NCBI RefSeq assembly: GCF_002075345.1
Contig: NZ_NAEW01000020.1
Location: 1-64,000, forward strand
DNA length: 64,000 nt
Reading direction: 5' to 3'
Source: Citrobacter braakii
GTDB lineage: Bacteria > Pseudomonadota > Gammaproteobacteria > Enterobacterales > Enterobacteriaceae
Made by a program: the position numbers and the translations under genes. Positions 46,509 through 57,905 of this stretch are shown here, piece by piece. Every line of letters begins with the position of its first letter. The stretch's first letter is position 1. The notes below the pieces were generated by a model, which saw nothing but the letters and a program-made list of their open reading frames with translations, did no database searches and had not been told where the DNA came from.

Positions 46509-49500
46509 ATGCCTACATTAACCACAACACAACTTAAAAACTCATTCAAGTCTGCAAAAGAAACAGCTGCAAATAAATTGCAATCTGCGGATAAATCCAC
46601 CAAAGATGTGTTAAAAAAAGCTGCTGAGAAGACACAACATGCTGGAACTAAACTTATCCTATTGATTCCTAATGATTATATCGGACAGGGTTCTGACCTG
46701 AATGAGCTTGTTAAAACGGCTGATGAATTGGGAATTGAAGTTCAATATGACCAAAGAAATGGTACTGCTATTACTCAACAGGTATTCGGTACTGCAGAGA
46801 AATTAATTGGGCTCACTGAGCGAGGTGTGGCTATATTCGCACCGCAATTAGACAAACTTATACAAAAATATCAGAAGGCAGGTAATAAATTAGGAGGGGG
46901 TGCTGAAAATATAGGAAATACTTTAGGGAAGGCTGGCGGTGTATTATCAACCGTTCAAAAATTTTTAGGTTCCGCTCTTTCTTCAATGAAGATTAATGAA
47001 TTAATTAAAATAAAACAAAATAATGGTGGTGTTAGTTCTGATGAATTAGCGAAGGCGAGTATTGATCTCATCAATCAACTCGTTAATACTGTTTCTGGTT
47101 TGAACAAGAATATAAGTTCCTTTTCTGAACAACTCAATAAATTAGGAAATGTTTTATCTAATACAAAACATCTAAACAATGTTGGTAATAAATTACAGAA
47201 TTTACCTAATCTTGATAATCTTGGGGCAGGATTAGATGCTGTTTCTGGCATTTTATCAGCAATTTCAGCAAGTTTTATTTTAAACAATACAGATACCGAT
47301 ACTGGAACCAAAGTTGCTGCAGGGGTTGAATTAACAACAAAAGTATTGGGTAATGTGGGAAAAGGAATTTCTCAATATATAATCGCACAGCGTGCTGCAC
47401 AGGGTTTATCTACTTCAGCTGCAGCTGCTGGTTTAATTACTTCTACAGTGGCATTAGCAATTAGCCCGCTGTCATTTTTGTCCATTGCTGATCAGTTTAA
47501 ACGTGCAAATGAAATAGAAGAGTATTCGCAACGTTTCAAAAAATTTGGATACGACGGCGACAGCTTGCTTGCAGCTTTCCATAAAGAAACAGGGGCTATT
47601 GATGCCTCTTTAAAAACGCTTAATACCGTATTATCCACTGTATCTTCAGGTATTAGTGCAGCAGCAACAGCATCCCTGGTTGGTGCTCCTGTAAGTGCAT
47701 TAGTTGGTGCTGTTACAGGGATTATTTCAGGTATTCTGGAGGCTTCAAATCAATCAATATTTGAACATATAGCCAATAAAATGGCTACTACAATTGCTGA
47801 GTGGGAGAAAAAATACGGCAAAAACTATTTTGAAAATGGATATGATGCGCGCCATTCTGCATTTTTAGAGGATAATCTTAAATTATTATCACAATATAAT
47901 AAAGAGTATTCAGTTGAGAGAGCGGTCATTATTACACAACAACATTGGGATAATCTGATTGGTGAATTAGCTGGAATCACTAAAAATGGAGACAAAACAC
48001 TTAGTGGTAAAAGCTATATTGACTACTATGAAGAAGGCAAACGTCTGGAGAAAAAACCAAATGAATTTCAACAGCAAGTTTTTGAGCCATTGAAAGGTAA
48101 TGTTGACCTTTCTGAAAGTAAATCATCTGTATTACTAAAGTTTATTACACCATTGTTTACGCCTGGTGAGGAAATACGTAACAGGAAGCAGTCTGGAAAA
48201 TATGAGTATATGACTGAATTATTAGTTAAAGGTGTTGATAAATGGACTGTAAAAGGTGTTAAGAATAAGGGGGCTGTATATGATTACTCTAATTTAATTC
48301 AGCATGCATTAGTTGGTCATAACCAGTATCGTGAAATTCACATTGAGTCACAACTAGGAGACGGTGATGATAAAATATTTTTAGCAGCAGGTTCTTCTAA
48401 TGTTTATGCGGGGGGCGGCCATGATGTTGTTTATTATGATAAGGCAGATGTCGGTTATTTGACAATTGATGGAACAAAAGCAGCAGAAGCGGGTAATTAC
48501 ACGGTTACGCGTGTGCTTGGTGGTGATGTTAAAATTTTACAGGAGGTTGTGAAGGAGCAAGAGGTTTCTGTCGGAAAAAGAACTGAAAAAATAAAATATC
48601 GCGATTATGATTTTAAACATATTAATGGTGAGGGGTTAACCGCGATTGATAATTTAAATTCAGTGGAGGAAATTATCGGTACTGATCGAGCTGATAAATT
48701 TTTAGGTAGTAAATTCAGTGACATCTTCCATGGCGCGGATGGTGATGATCATATAGAAGGTAATGATGGTAATGACCGCTTATATGGTGATAAAGGTAAT
48801 GATGTTTTAATTGGCGGCGGTGGGGATGATCAACTTTATGGAGGTGAAGGTAACGATAAGTTAATTGGTGGAATTGGTAATAACTACCTTAACGGTGGTG
48901 ATGGTGATGATGAGCTTCAGGTTCAGGGTAATTCATTTACTAAAAATGTGTTATTGGGTGGAAAAGGGAATGATATGCTGTACGGTAGTGAGGGAATGGA
49001 TCTGCTTGATGGCGGTGAAGGAAATGACACTTTGAAAGGTGGATATGGCGACGATATTTATCGCTACCTTTCCAAGTATGGTCATCATATTATTGATGAT
49101 GATGGAGGGAAAAATGATAAGCTCAGTTTAGCGGATATTGATTTTAAGGACGTAGCATTTAAGCGAGAAGATAATGATCTCATTATGTATAAAGTCGAAG
49201 ATAATCTTCTGTCACTTAATCATAAAAATGGTATTACTTTTAAGAATTGGTTTGAAAAACAGTCAAATGATAGTTCTAATCACCAGATAGAGCAGATTTT
49301 TGATAAGAATGGTAGAGTAATTACACCAGAGTCTCTTAATAAAGCATTTGAGTACCAACAACAAAATAACCAGTCCAGCTTTGTGTATGGGCATCATGCA
49401 TCAACTCATACAAATAAAGAAAATCTTGCGACATTAATAAATGATATTAGTAAGATAATTTCCTCAGCTGGTAATTTTGATGTTAATGAGGAAAGATCGG

Positions 49501-49583
49501 CGGCATCTTTACTGCAGGCAGCCGATAATGTCAGTAATTTTTTGCATGGTAATAACTTACCAAGTTTAACCTCGTCGGTATAA
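46509..49583 (+). CDS. hlyA: RTX pore-forming haemolysin, alpha-haemolysin (HlyA) type
   Basis: 1024 residues from ATG 46509 (the GTG three codons upstream is less likely), exactly the alpha-haemolysin length. The N-terminal amphipathic and hydrophobic pore-forming part (about 235-410) is followed by the acylation lysines: Lys564 in RQSGKYEYM and Lys690 in SVGKRTEK, both at the same numbers as in HlyA. The glycine-rich calcium nonapeptide repeats (GGxGxDxLx) run from about 738 to 855, and the C-terminal secretion signal is uncleaved. It begins MPTLTTTQLKNSF, like HlyA and unlike EhxA. Strings such as IPNDYIGQGSDLNELV and YDRYGR-free N-terminus differ from the common uropathogen allele in many places, so it is a divergent variant. 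Toxin that forms calcium-dependent pores in host membranes. Confidence 0.95.
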   Translation: MPTLTTTQLKNSFKSAKETAANKLQSADKSTKDVLKKAAEKTQHAGTKLILLIPNDYIGQGSDLNELVKTADELGIEVQYDQRNGTAITQQVFGTAEKLIGLTERGVAIFAPQLDKLIQKYQKAGNKLGGGAENIGNTLGKAGGVLSTVQKFLGSALSSMKINELIKIKQNNGGVSSDELAKASIDLINQLVNTVSGLNKNISSFSEQLNKLGNVLSNTKHLNNVGNKLQNLPNLDNLGAGLDAVSGILSAISASFILNNTDTDTGTKVAAGVELTTKVLGNVGKGISQYIIAQRAAQGLSTSAAAAGLITSTVALAISPLSFLSIADQFKRANEIEEYSQRFKKFGYDGDSLLAAFHKETGAIDASLKTLNTVLSTVSSGISAAATASLVGAPVSALVGAVTGIISGILEASNQSIFEHIANKMATTIAEWEKKYGKNYFENGYDARHSAFLEDNLKLLSQYNKEYSVERAVIITQQHWDNLIGELAGITKNGDKTLSGKSYIDYYEEGKRLEKKPNEFQQQVFEPLKGNVDLSESKSSVLLKFITPLFTPGEEIRNRKQSGKYEYMTELLVKGVDKWTVKGVKNKGAVYDYSNLIQHALVGHNQYREIHIESQLGDGDDKIFLAAGSSNVYAGGGHDVVYYDKADVGYLTIDGTKAAEAGNYTVTRVLGGDVKILQEVVKEQEVSVGKRTEKIKYRDYDFKHINGEGLTAIDNLNSVEEIIGTDRADKFLGSKFSDIFHGADGDDHIEGNDGNDRLYGDKGNDVLIGGGGDDQLYGGEGNDKLIGGIGNNYLNGGDGDDELQVQGNSFTKNVLLGGKGNDMLYGSEGMDLLDGGEGNDTLKGGYGDDIYRYLSKYGHHIIDDDGGKNDKLSLADIDFKDVAFKREDNDLIMYKVEDNLLSLNHKNGITFKNWFEKQSNDSSNHQIEQIFDKNGRVITPESLNKAFEYQQQNNQSSFVYGHHASTHTNKENLATLINDISKIISSAGNFDVNEERSAASLLQAADNVSNFLHGNNLPSLTSSV

Positions 49584-49598
49584 TATGTTAATTCACTT

Positions 49599-49644
49599 AA
49601 TAGCAATCTTATAGGAATGCTTTATATAGGATTGCTATTTTTTT
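49599..49644 (+). terminator. Rho-independent terminator between hlyA and hlyB
   Basis: AATAGCAATC (49599-49608) pairs with GATTGCTATT (49630-49639), followed by a T-run to 49644. Classical hly operons have a terminator at the same place that is overcome by RfaH and reduces hlyBD relative to hlyCA. Confidence 0.85.
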
Positions 49645-49654
49645 GGGAGTCACG

Positions 49655-51778
49655 ATGGATTTTATTCATAAAAATGATTATGGGTTATATGCACTGGAGA
49701 TATTAGCCCAATACCATAATGTTTCTATTAATCCCGAAGAAATTAAACATAAGTTTGACCTAAATGGGAGTGGGTTGGATTTAACTTCATGGTTGCTTGC
49801 CGCTAAATCTCTGGAACTAAAAGTAAAACCAGTAAAAAAAACAATTGAAAGATTAAATTTTATTTATCTTCCTGCATTAGTTTGGCGAGAGGATGGCCAT
49901 CATTTTATTCTTACTAAAGTGAGCAAAGAGTCAAACAATTATCTTATTTATGATTTAGAACAGCGTAATCCCCGTATTCTTCAACAATGCGAGTTTGAAA
50001 AGTTATATCAGGGTAATGTCATTCTAATTACTTCTCGTGCTACTGTTATAGGTAAATTATCAAAATTTGATTTCACATGGTTTATTCCTGCTATTGTTAA
50101 ATATAGAAAGATATTCATTGAAACACTGGTTTTGTCTGTGTTTTTACAATTACTTGCCTTAATGACACCACTTTTTTTTCAAGTGGTTATGGACAAGGTA
50201 TTAGTACACAGAGGTTTTTCAACTCTTAATATTATTACTATTGCGTTGTCTGTTGTGGTGGTGTTTGAAATTATACTCAGTGGTTTGCGAACTTATATTT
50301 TTGCACATAGCACTAGCCGTATTGATGTTGAGCTTGGGGCAAAAGTTTTTCGTCATTTATTAGCATTACCTGTTTCTTATTTTGAATGTCGCCGTGTTGG
50401 TGATACTGTTGCCAGAGTTAGAGAATTAGAACAAATTCGTAATTTCCTGACAGGGCAAGCATTAACTTCTGTATTGGATTTATTATTTTCGTTTATATTT
50501 TTCGTTGTTATGTGGCATTATAGCCCTAAACTTACTTTAGTTATTTTATTTTCATTGCCTTGTTATGCTGCATGGTCTTATTTTGTTAGTCCCGTATTAC
50601 GTAGTCGTTTAGATGATAAATTTGCCAGAAATGCAGACAATCAATCTTTTCTGGTAGAATCAGTAACGGCTATTAATACCATTAAAGCAATGGCTGTAAC
50701 ACCCCAAATGACAAATATATGGGATAAGTTATTAGCTGGTTATGTCGCTGCAGGGTTTAAAGTGACAGTATTAGCAACTGTAGGCCAACAAGGAATACAA
50801 TTAATACAAAAAATCGTGATGATAATTAACCTGTGGTTAGGGGCTCACTTGGTTATTTCAGGGGGATTAAGCATTGGTCAGTTAATTGCCTTTAATATGC
50901 TTGCTGGACAAATTGTCGCACCAGTCATTCGCCTTGCTCAACTTTGGCAAGATTTTCAACAAGTAAGTATATCTGTAACTCGCCTTGGCGATGTTCTGAA
51001 TACTCCTACTGAAAGCTATCAGGGAAAGTTGGCATTGCCTGAAATTAAAGGGAATATTATATTTCGCAATATTCGATTTCGTTATAAACCTGATGCCCCA
51101 ATAATTTTAAATGATATAAATATTAATATTAAACAAGGTGAAATCATTGGTATTGTGGGGCGTTCAGGTTCAGGAAAAAGTACATTAACTAAATTAATAC
51201 AACGTTTTTATATTCCAGAAAATGGTCAGGTGTTAATTGATGGCCATGATCTTGCACTGGCTGATCCTAATTGGTTGCGTCGCCAGGTGGGGGTTGTATT
51301 ACAGGATAATGTACTACTTAACCGCAGTATTATTGACAATATTGCATTGACTGATCCTGGAATGCCTGTTGAAAAAGTTATTCATGCTGCGAAGTTGGCT
51401 GGTGCTCATGATTTTATTTCTGAGTTGCGTGAGGGCTATAACACTATCGTGGGAGAACAAGGTGCAGGCTTATCAGGTGGCCAACGTCAACGAATTGCAA
51501 TTGCCAGGGCGTTAGTTAACAACCCTAAAATATTGATTTTTGATGAAGCTACCAGTGCTTTAGATTATGAATCTGAGCATGTTATCATGCGTAATATGCA
51601 TAAAATTTGTCAAGGCAGAACAGTTATTATTATTGCTCATCGTCTGTCTACAGTAAAAAATGCAGATCGCATAATTGTATTGGAAAAAGGAAAGATTGTT
51701 GAGGAAGGTAAACATAAGGAACTTCTCTCTAATTCAGAAGGGTTATACAATTACTTATATCAGTTACAGTCAAACTAA
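49655..51778 (+). CDS. hlyB: Type I secretion ABC exporter HlyB
   Basis: 707 residues from ATG 49655 behind GGGAG, the exact HlyB length. Domains: N-terminal C39-like peptidase domain without the catalytic Cys ([12 protein letters not shown], as in HlyB), six membrane helices (about 155-435) and an ABC domain with Walker [10 protein letters not shown] at 502-510, signature LSGGQRQR and Walker [12 protein letters not shown]. It drives HlyA export with HlyD and chromosomal TolC. No gene for the outer-membrane partner is present here. Confidence 0.96.
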   Translation: MDFIHKNDYGLYALEILAQYHNVSINPEEIKHKFDLNGSGLDLTSWLLAAKSLELKVKPVKKTIERLNFIYLPALVWREDGHHFILTKVSKESNNYLIYDLEQRNPRILQQCEFEKLYQGNVILITSRATVIGKLSKFDFTWFIPAIVKYRKIFIETLVLSVFLQLLALMTPLFFQVVMDKVLVHRGFSTLNIITIALSVVVVFEIILSGLRTYIFAHSTSRIDVELGAKVFRHLLALPVSYFECRRVGDTVARVRELEQIRNFLTGQALTSVLDLLFSFIFFVVMWHYSPKLTLVILFSLPCYAAWSYFVSPVLRSRLDDKFARNADNQSFLVESVTAINTIKAMAVTPQMTNIWDKLLAGYVAAGFKVTVLATVGQQGIQLIQKIVMIINLWLGAHLVISGGLSIGQLIAFNMLAGQIVAPVIRLAQLWQDFQQVSISVTRLGDVLNTPTESYQGKLALPEIKGNIIFRNIRFRYKPDAPIILNDININIKQGEIIGIVGRSGSGKSTLTKLIQRFYIPENGQVLIDGHDLALADPNWLRRQVGVVLQDNVLLNRSIIDNIALTDPGMPVEKVIHAAKLAGAHDFISELREGYNTIVGEQGAGLSGGQRQRIAIARALVNNPKILIFDEATSALDYESEHVIMRNMHKICQGRTVIIIAHRLSTVKNADRIIVLEKGKIVEEGKHKELLSNSEGLYNYLYQLQSN

Positions 51779-51796
51779 GAGAAAGAAAAGAATAAT

Positions 51797-53233
51797 ATGA
51801 AAATATGGTTAACAGGGTTTTATGAATTTTTTTTGCGTTATAAAGTTGTCTGGAGCGAAACATGGAAAGTTCGTAAGCAATTAGATGTGCCAGCACGTGA
51901 AAAGGATGAAAATGAATTTTTACCAGCTCATCTTGAACTAATTGAAACACCTGTATCTAAGCTTCCACGATTAGTTGCTTATTTAATTATGGCTTTTTTA
52001 GTCATTGCTATTGTTTTATCTGTTTTAGGCAAAGTTGAAATCGTCGCCACTGCAAATGGGAAGTTAACACTAAGCGGACGCAGTAAGGAAATTAAACCTA
52101 TTGAAAACTCAATAGTTAAAGATATTTTGGTAACAGAGGGTGAGTTAGTTAAGAAAGGTCAGGTACTATTAAAGCTTGCGGCATTAGGGGTTGAAGCCGA
52201 TACTTTAAAGACGCAGTCATCATTGTCACAGGCAAAGTTAGAGCAAGTTCGCTATCAAATACTTAACAAATCAATTGAGCAAAATAGACTGCCTGAACTA
52301 AAATTGTCTGATGATCCTCATTTTCAGAATATTTCTGAAGATGAAATTTCTCGCTTTACCTCTTTGGTAGAAGAGCAATTTTCTACGTGGCAAAATCAAA
52401 AGTATCATAAAGAACTGAATCTGGACAAGAAGAGAGCAGAACGATTAACTATACTTACGCGTATAAAACGTTATGAAAAATTATCGAGACTTGAGAAAAG
52501 TCGTTTAGATGATTTCATGAATTTATTACAAAAGCGAGCAATTCCAAAACACACCGTACTTGATCAAGAGAATAAGTATCTTGAGGCTGAGAATGAGTTA
52601 CATGTCCTTAAAACACAATTAGAGCAAGTTGACAGTGAAATTCTTTTAGCCAAAGAAGAGTATAAATTTGTCACCCAGGCATTTAAAAATGAAATTTTAG
52701 ATAAAATACGTCAGACAACAGATAATATTAAGTTATTAACACTCGAGTTGGAAAAAAATGAAGAACGTCAACAGGCTTCGGTAATCAGGTCCCCGGTTTC
52801 AGGAAAAGTCCAGCAATTGAAAGTCCATACTAAAGGTGGTGTTGTTACAACAGCAGAGACATTAATGATAATTGTGCCAGAAAATGATACGCTGGAAATC
52901 ACCGCATTGGTACAAAATAAAGACATTGGCTTTATTAATGTTGGGCAAAATGCCATTATTAAAGTAGAAGCTTTTCCTTATACACGATATGGCTATTTGA
53001 GTGGAAAGGTAAAAAATATTAACTTGGATGCAATAGAAGACTCTAAATCAGGACTTGTTTTTAATGTCATTATTTCTATTGAAGAGAATAATTTATCAAC
53101 TTCAAATAGAAATATTCCATTAAGCTCAGGTATGGCCGTAACGGCTGAAATTAAAACAGGCATGCGAAGTGTAATAAGCTATCTTCTTAGTCCTTTGGAA
53201 GAATCAGTAACAGAAAGTTTACGTGAGCGTTAA
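51797..53233 (+). CDS. hlyD: Type I secretion membrane-fusion protein HlyD
   Basis: 478 residues, the HlyD length. A cytoplasmic N-terminus and one membrane helix (about 60-80, LVAYLIMAFLVIAIVLSVLG) are followed by a periplasmic coiled-coil hairpin and the lipoyl and beta-barrel parts (IRSPVSGKVQQLKVHTKGGVV). It bridges HlyB and TolC. It follows hlyB by 18 bases and ends the operon. Confidence 0.95.
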   Translation: MKIWLTGFYEFFLRYKVVWSETWKVRKQLDVPAREKDENEFLPAHLELIETPVSKLPRLVAYLIMAFLVIAIVLSVLGKVEIVATANGKLTLSGRSKEIKPIENSIVKDILVTEGELVKKGQVLLKLAALGVEADTLKTQSSLSQAKLEQVRYQILNKSIEQNRLPELKLSDDPHFQNISEDEISRFTSLVEEQFSTWQNQKYHKELNLDKKRAERLTILTRIKRYEKLSRLEKSRLDDFMNLLQKRAIPKHTVLDQENKYLEAENELHVLKTQLEQVDSEILLAKEEYKFVTQAFKNEILDKIRQTTDNIKLLTLELEKNEERQQASVIRSPVSGKVQQLKVHTKGGVVTTAETLMIIVPENDTLEITALVQNKDIGFINVGQNAIIKVEAFPYTRYGYLSGKVKNINLDAIEDSKSGLVFNVIISIEENNLSTSNRNIPLSSGMAVTAEIKTGMRSVISYLLSPLEESVTESLRER

Positions 53234-53408
53234 ATTTCTGATATCCAGTATCCAAGTGATATATTCCAGACGGTTTGTTCACTGGAATTTAGTACGAGCA
53301 TTGTATGAGTAATCAAGGACTGTATATCTTGAGAGTGTTATGTACGGTTCCGTGAGCAGCCGGGGAATAGGCTGCCTCGGATCTTCAGTGGCTATCACGG
53401 CTGATAAC
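53234..53408. other. Junction after hlyD
   Basis: Ends the AT-rich haemolysin island. Contains a small hairpin near 53362-53380 (GCAGCC/GGCTGC) in IS-like sequence. No gene. Confidence 0.4.
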
Positions 53409-53479
53409 TGGACTGACCCCACCCCGGTAGACGATCCTGCCCTATAGTTTGAGCATAGCAACTGTCTTCGAACCCGATT

Positions 53480-54418
<939 letters not shown>

Positions 54419-54593
54419 CTATACCTCTCCTTGCAAATACGATTTGAAGTTCAGACAACTGTTCGGGCTTCAGATGAACGACTCAGCCTGTGCGTCAGTC
54501 GCTATGCTGCGGGCTTCAATAACCCCAGGAGGAATCGGACTAAAATCTAAGCCAGAACATAGTAATCCACTTTCAAGATACAAGGAGGAGCGT

Positions 54594-55529
54594 ATGGGTA
54601 CACCACGATTTACACCTGAATTTAAGGAAGAAGCCGTCCGTCAGATAACGGAAGGCGGTTATTCCGTCGCTGAAGTATCTGACCGGCTGGACATCTCTAC
54701 ACACATCCTCTACAAGTGGCTACGGGCTATCAAACCTGATAACAGCGAGCAGCATGCCCAGAGCTAAAAGTGAGATCCTGAAACTCCGGGCGCAGCTAAA
54801 ACGCACTGAAGAAGAACGGGATATCCTGAAAAAGGCCGCGCGGTACTTTACAAGGAAGCCCGACTGAAGTACCGCTTTATCAATGAGCACCGCACTGTAT
54901 GGGGTGTGATGACGATGTGTCGGGTACTGAATGTCGCCCGGGCCGGGTTCTATGCGTGGTTGCATAACCCTGTCTCGGCGCGTGATAAAGATAACCAGCG
55001 CCTGCTGATGCTTATCCGCGACTCATATTCCCTTAGCGGAGGCGTATACGGTTACCGGCGGGTTCATGGCGATCTGAACGAAATCGGGGAAACTTGCGGT
55101 AAAAATCGGGTGGGGCGGATCATGCAACTGAACCGGATTAAAGCTGTGCGCGGCTATAAAGCACCACGTCGTATCGCTGGCAGGCCTTCAGTCGTTGCTC
55201 CTAATCGTGTGCAGCGGCAGCTCACCGTTGTCCGGGCAAACCAGGTCTGGGTCACCGATATTACTTATATCCGCACCTGGCAGCGCTTCTGCCGGGCCAG
55301 TAACCTGGCACCGAGCATGAGCCGGCGTGGTAACTGCTGGGATAATGCGGTGGCCGAATCGTTCTTCAGTTCACTGAAAAAAGAACGCATCATGAAGATA
55401 ATATACAAAACCCGGGATCTGGCCCGGGCGGATATCTTCGATTACATTGAAGTGTCCTACAACCGGGCCCGGCGCCACAATCACCTCGGCAGCGTCAGTC
55501 CGGAGGCCTTCGGACAGGCCTCGTCGTGA
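54594..55529 (+). pseudogene. IS3-family transposase, orfA broken, orfB with internal deletion
   Basis: orfA starts at ATG 54594 behind GGAGGAG (MGTPRFTPEFKEEAVRQI) and has a stop after QHAQS. The rest (KSEILKLRAQLKRTEEERDIL) is in another frame. orfB (54906-55529) runs MMTMCRVLNVARAGFYAWL... to TDITYIRTWQ, then jumps to RFCRASNLAPSMSRRGNCWDNAVAESFFSSLKKE. About 75 residues, including the first catalytic Asp surroundings and the second Asp, are missing. The join lies on TGGCAG, present on both sides in intact relatives, so a microhomology deletion is likely. Confidence 0.8.
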
Positions 55530-55564
55530 GGACAGGAAATGTCTACTGTTATGGGGTCAGTCCA

Positions 55565-55873
55565 CAAGGGAAGTTCAAAAGATTCTTAAAGTTAGAGAAT
55601 AAACGCTACCAGAGCATCAGCCACTTAAATTCCGGAGAAGTCAGTGAGGAACATTTCCACCTGCTGATGAACATCTCCAGTATCCGCGGAAAGAAAATCA
55701 CCTCCGCACTACAGGCTTTTTTTGTCGAAGGTAAAACCCGGCGTGAAGCATGCACTAAGTATGATATCGACCCCGGCAACTTTTCGAGAAAAATTGAAGA
55801 GATACAGTCGCTAAGCCAGAACATTGTGGCCCTTTACCTTCACTATCTCTCATATTCATCGGTATTGTTATAA
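55565..55873 (+). CDS. PapB-family fimbrial regulator, N-terminus cut by the IS
   Basis: The frame open from GTG 55526 inside the IS encodes, from about 55565, FKRFLKLENKRYQ..., then SEEHFHLLMNISSIRGKKITSALQAFFVEGKTRREACTKYDIDPGNFSRKIEEI. This is the PapB/FocB/FaeB pattern, where the SxxHFxLLxxISSI and G(K/H)(T/S)RKEVCxKY blocks are diagnostic. PapB binds AT-rich DNA to control fimbrial phase switching. The natural start is lost or replaced, and the protein would be made from the IS-borne GTG. No fimbrial operon is adjacent. It may act on the sfp operon 35 kb away or be a relic. Confidence 0.65.
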   Translation, partial: QGKFKRFLKLENKRYQSISHLNSGEVSEEHFHLLMNISSIRGKKITSALQAFFVEGKTRREACTKYDIDPGNFSRKIEEIQSLSQNIVALYLHYLSYSSVLL

Positions 55874-56906
55874 GGTCACCCCTACTAATTTAAGCCCTGC
55901 CAGTCAGGGCATTGTGTCAGACCCCGACGATTCTCACACCCGCTCGTTTACAGAGCGGGTAAGCGGTTCACAGAACGTTGTTGTGGACGGTCAGGCAGAG
56001 ACGATGACAGGTAGTTATGCGCGTCAGCGCATATAAGGCGGCATACGGTTGTATGCATATGGCACATTAGTAGAACCGCCGAAGCCCCGCGTAGCGGGTA
56101 CGATTTAAACAGGTACCACCAATCCCCCACCATCCTGTTAAGCCTTAACCAGCTAATCGCAGCGAAGAAGTATTTATGCGTCGTCGGAGTGGTCACGACA
56201 AGGCGTAGCCGCAGTCGGGGCGTATCTCCGCGTTAGCGGGCCGTTAGGACCGCTTACGGGCGTGTTATATAAAACTTCCAGCGATGACTACTAACAGCGA
56301 CTCAAAAGTTTAGTTACATCATCCAGCATTAAAAGCGATGTTGTTCCCGGCCTTCGGCCGGGGCGGCGGCGCTTTTCAGTGGTGGGGAGGGGCTGGATGG
56401 TTGGGTGGGCACGGGTTTTTGGCTAAATATTTTGGATGTTGTAACTAATTTATGATGTTTTTTGCCCGCCACTTGCTGGCGGGAGGTACCTCTGTTTTTT
56501 CCGAACCGGCGCGGACGTAAGTCCGCTGCAAGGGCGGTCATTCTCATGAGCCTGTCCACAGGGCGGGCGACGAACAGGTTATATATTTATAAGAGAGAAA
56601 GATTATGTATTTAAAAGAAGTACAGAGCAGGTTTTTAAAGGAAACCACGCACATTGAAATCACAGCGGCTGGCGCTCTGTAAGCATAACGGTTGTAGCCC
56701 AATGGAAATTTCCCTTGCAGTTATATGTTGATAACTCAATCTTGCGACCGAAAACAGAGTCGACGGATGAATCTCGGGCCACTGCAGGTGAATTTCAGTG
56801 CATTTTTGAAGTTAAAACATCGCGGATTGGGTAGATTAACAGGCAGGAGAGAGGTACAGACGTGAGAAATCCTCCGGCGTCAGCCGGATTTTTCGGTCAG
56901 GAAGTG
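55874..56906. other. RepFIIA origin side, downstream of repA
   Basis: The ~1-kb region downstream of repA (minus direction) has no protein gene. It carries several GC hairpins, such as CCCGCTC/GAGCGGG (55939-55959) and CCGGCCTTCGGCCGG (56347-56361). From about 56690 to 56780 (GTTGATAACTCAATCTTGCG) it resembles the oriR segment that lies just downstream of repA in IncFII plasmids. The origin assignment rests on position and resemblance. Confidence 0.6.
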
Positions 56907-57764
56907 TTATATGGGAACGGTGGCCAGTCGCGTGTAGTTATTGCCGCGTGACATCAGCATGCGCTCTGTGACACGCCGCTCAAGTTCCCGTTTTATCGCA
57001 TCGCCGCCTCCGGTAAAGCGACCACTGGCGAGTTCTCGCGTCAGTTGCTGCTTCACCAGAGTTTCAATATCCTTGCGGGTTCTGTCGACATCACGTCGAG
57101 CACGGGCACGTTTAAGTCCGTGCTGTTTACGTTCCGACTGATAGCAGCGGAATCGCTCGCGTACAAACCGCCAGGCCTTCGCTATCAGTTCATCCATCTG
57201 CAGCGGTTCCAGGCTCTGCTTTTTACGCAGCTTGTTTTCCCACTCAACGCGGCTGCGGCGTGCGGCCAGTACAGCCACGTCAGAAACATCGAGCGCGGAA
57301 AACAACGCCGGCGTAAAGGTGATATCGGTCGGAATATTGCAGCCAATCTGCGGGTCATATTCTGTCTGGTACGTTATCAGCCCCAGCTCCGACATAAACT
57401 TCAGTGCGCGTGTGGCACGGGTGATGGACAGATTACCGCTTTTCGATTCCGTGGCCAGGCCGCACTCGATGGCCAGATTGGTAATGGAGCGCTGAACGCG
57501 ATTAGCCAGGGGGTCGTAGTGGAAGCATAACCCCTGCATCAGCGCATCGATGGCCCGACGACGCAGTACCGGCGGCATACGCTGCCGCTTACCCAGCGAT
57601 CGCATAAACGCCACATGTATGGAAAAATCAAAACGGGATGTAAAACCTTCGGCTTTCGCCATCAGCTTACGACAGAACGGCAGAGTCTTTTTGCCCTCTC
57701 GCGGAGTAAACTCCGGCTCAGGATTTTTGACCTGTCTGTAAAAGGTAGGTTTTTTCTCAGTCAC
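56907..57764 (-). CDS. repA: RepFIIA replication initiator RepA (RepA1)
   Basis: 285 residues, start GTG 57764, typical for IncFII RepA1. The family strings [44 protein letters not shown] and [30 protein letters not shown] are present to the end (RLATVPI). It acts in cis at oriR just downstream. Its translation depends on the overlapping leader tap and is blocked by CopA antisense RNA. Whether it is active next to a full RepFIB replicon is unknown. Confidence 0.95.
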   Translation of the reverse strand: MTEKKPTFYRQVKNPEPEFTPREGKKTLPFCRKLMAKAEGFTSRFDFSIHVAFMRSLGKRQRMPPVLRRRAIDALMQGLCFHYDPLANRVQRSITNLAIECGLATESKSGNLSITRATRALKFMSELGLITYQTEYDPQIGCNIPTDITFTPALFSALDVSDVAVLAARRSRVEWENKLRKKQSLEPLQMDELIAKAWRFVRERFRCYQSERKQHGLKRARARRDVDRTRKDIETLVKQQLTRELASGRFTGGGDAIKRELERRVTERMLMSRGNNYTRLATVPI

Positions 57765-57810
57765 ACCGACCTTTTCTTATGGCGGTCGGGTGTTGTTTTA
57801 TATGGTGCAT
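57757..57810 (-). CDS. tap: Leader peptide Tap of RepFIIA
   Basis: 17 codons, [17 protein letters not shown] then TGA, with an AAGGA site nine bases before the ATG. The stop overlaps the repA GTG by eight bases, as in IncFII plasmids, where translation of tap opens the repA ribosome site. Too short to detect by size alone. The ending CD-stop matches known Tap peptides. Confidence 0.75.
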   Translation of the reverse strand: MHHIKQHPTAIRKGRCD

Positions 57811-57820
57811 GCGTTATAAT
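57793..57820 (+). promoter_or_regulatory. copA promoter
   Basis: -35 TTGTTT (57793-57798) and a perfect -10 TATAAT (57815-57820) with 16-bp spacing, read on the plus strand. It would be constitutive and strong. Confidence 0.7.
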
Positions 57821-57826
57821 CCTTCA

Positions 57827-57905
57827 CAGGCAACGCGCCTGCTTTTAGACCCCCTGATCTCTGACCGTGTCCGCCAAGATTCGACAGATTTCGGGGGGTT
57901 TGTGC
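57827..57905 (+). ncRNA. copA: CopA-type antisense RNA of RepFIIA
   Basis: On the strand opposite repA, a clear promoter (TTGTTT at 57793-57798, 16 bp, TATAAT at 57815-57820) would start an RNA near 57827. It ends in a large stem-loop: CCCC near 57850 pairs with GGGG near 57895, with a loop around CCGCCAAG, followed by TTT. This is the layout of CopA, which binds the repA leader and blocks tap/repA translation. Ends are estimates. Confidence 0.75.

Noticed and set aside
49643..49654. TTG start four codons before hlyB ATG
   Set aside because: It lies in the terminator T-run. ATG 49655 has GGGAG upstream and gives the exact 707-residue family length.
53340..53400. Possible group II intron end (TGTACGGTTCCGTGAG)
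   Set aside because: The domain V sequence cannot be completed and no maturase gene is near. More likely IS-derived.
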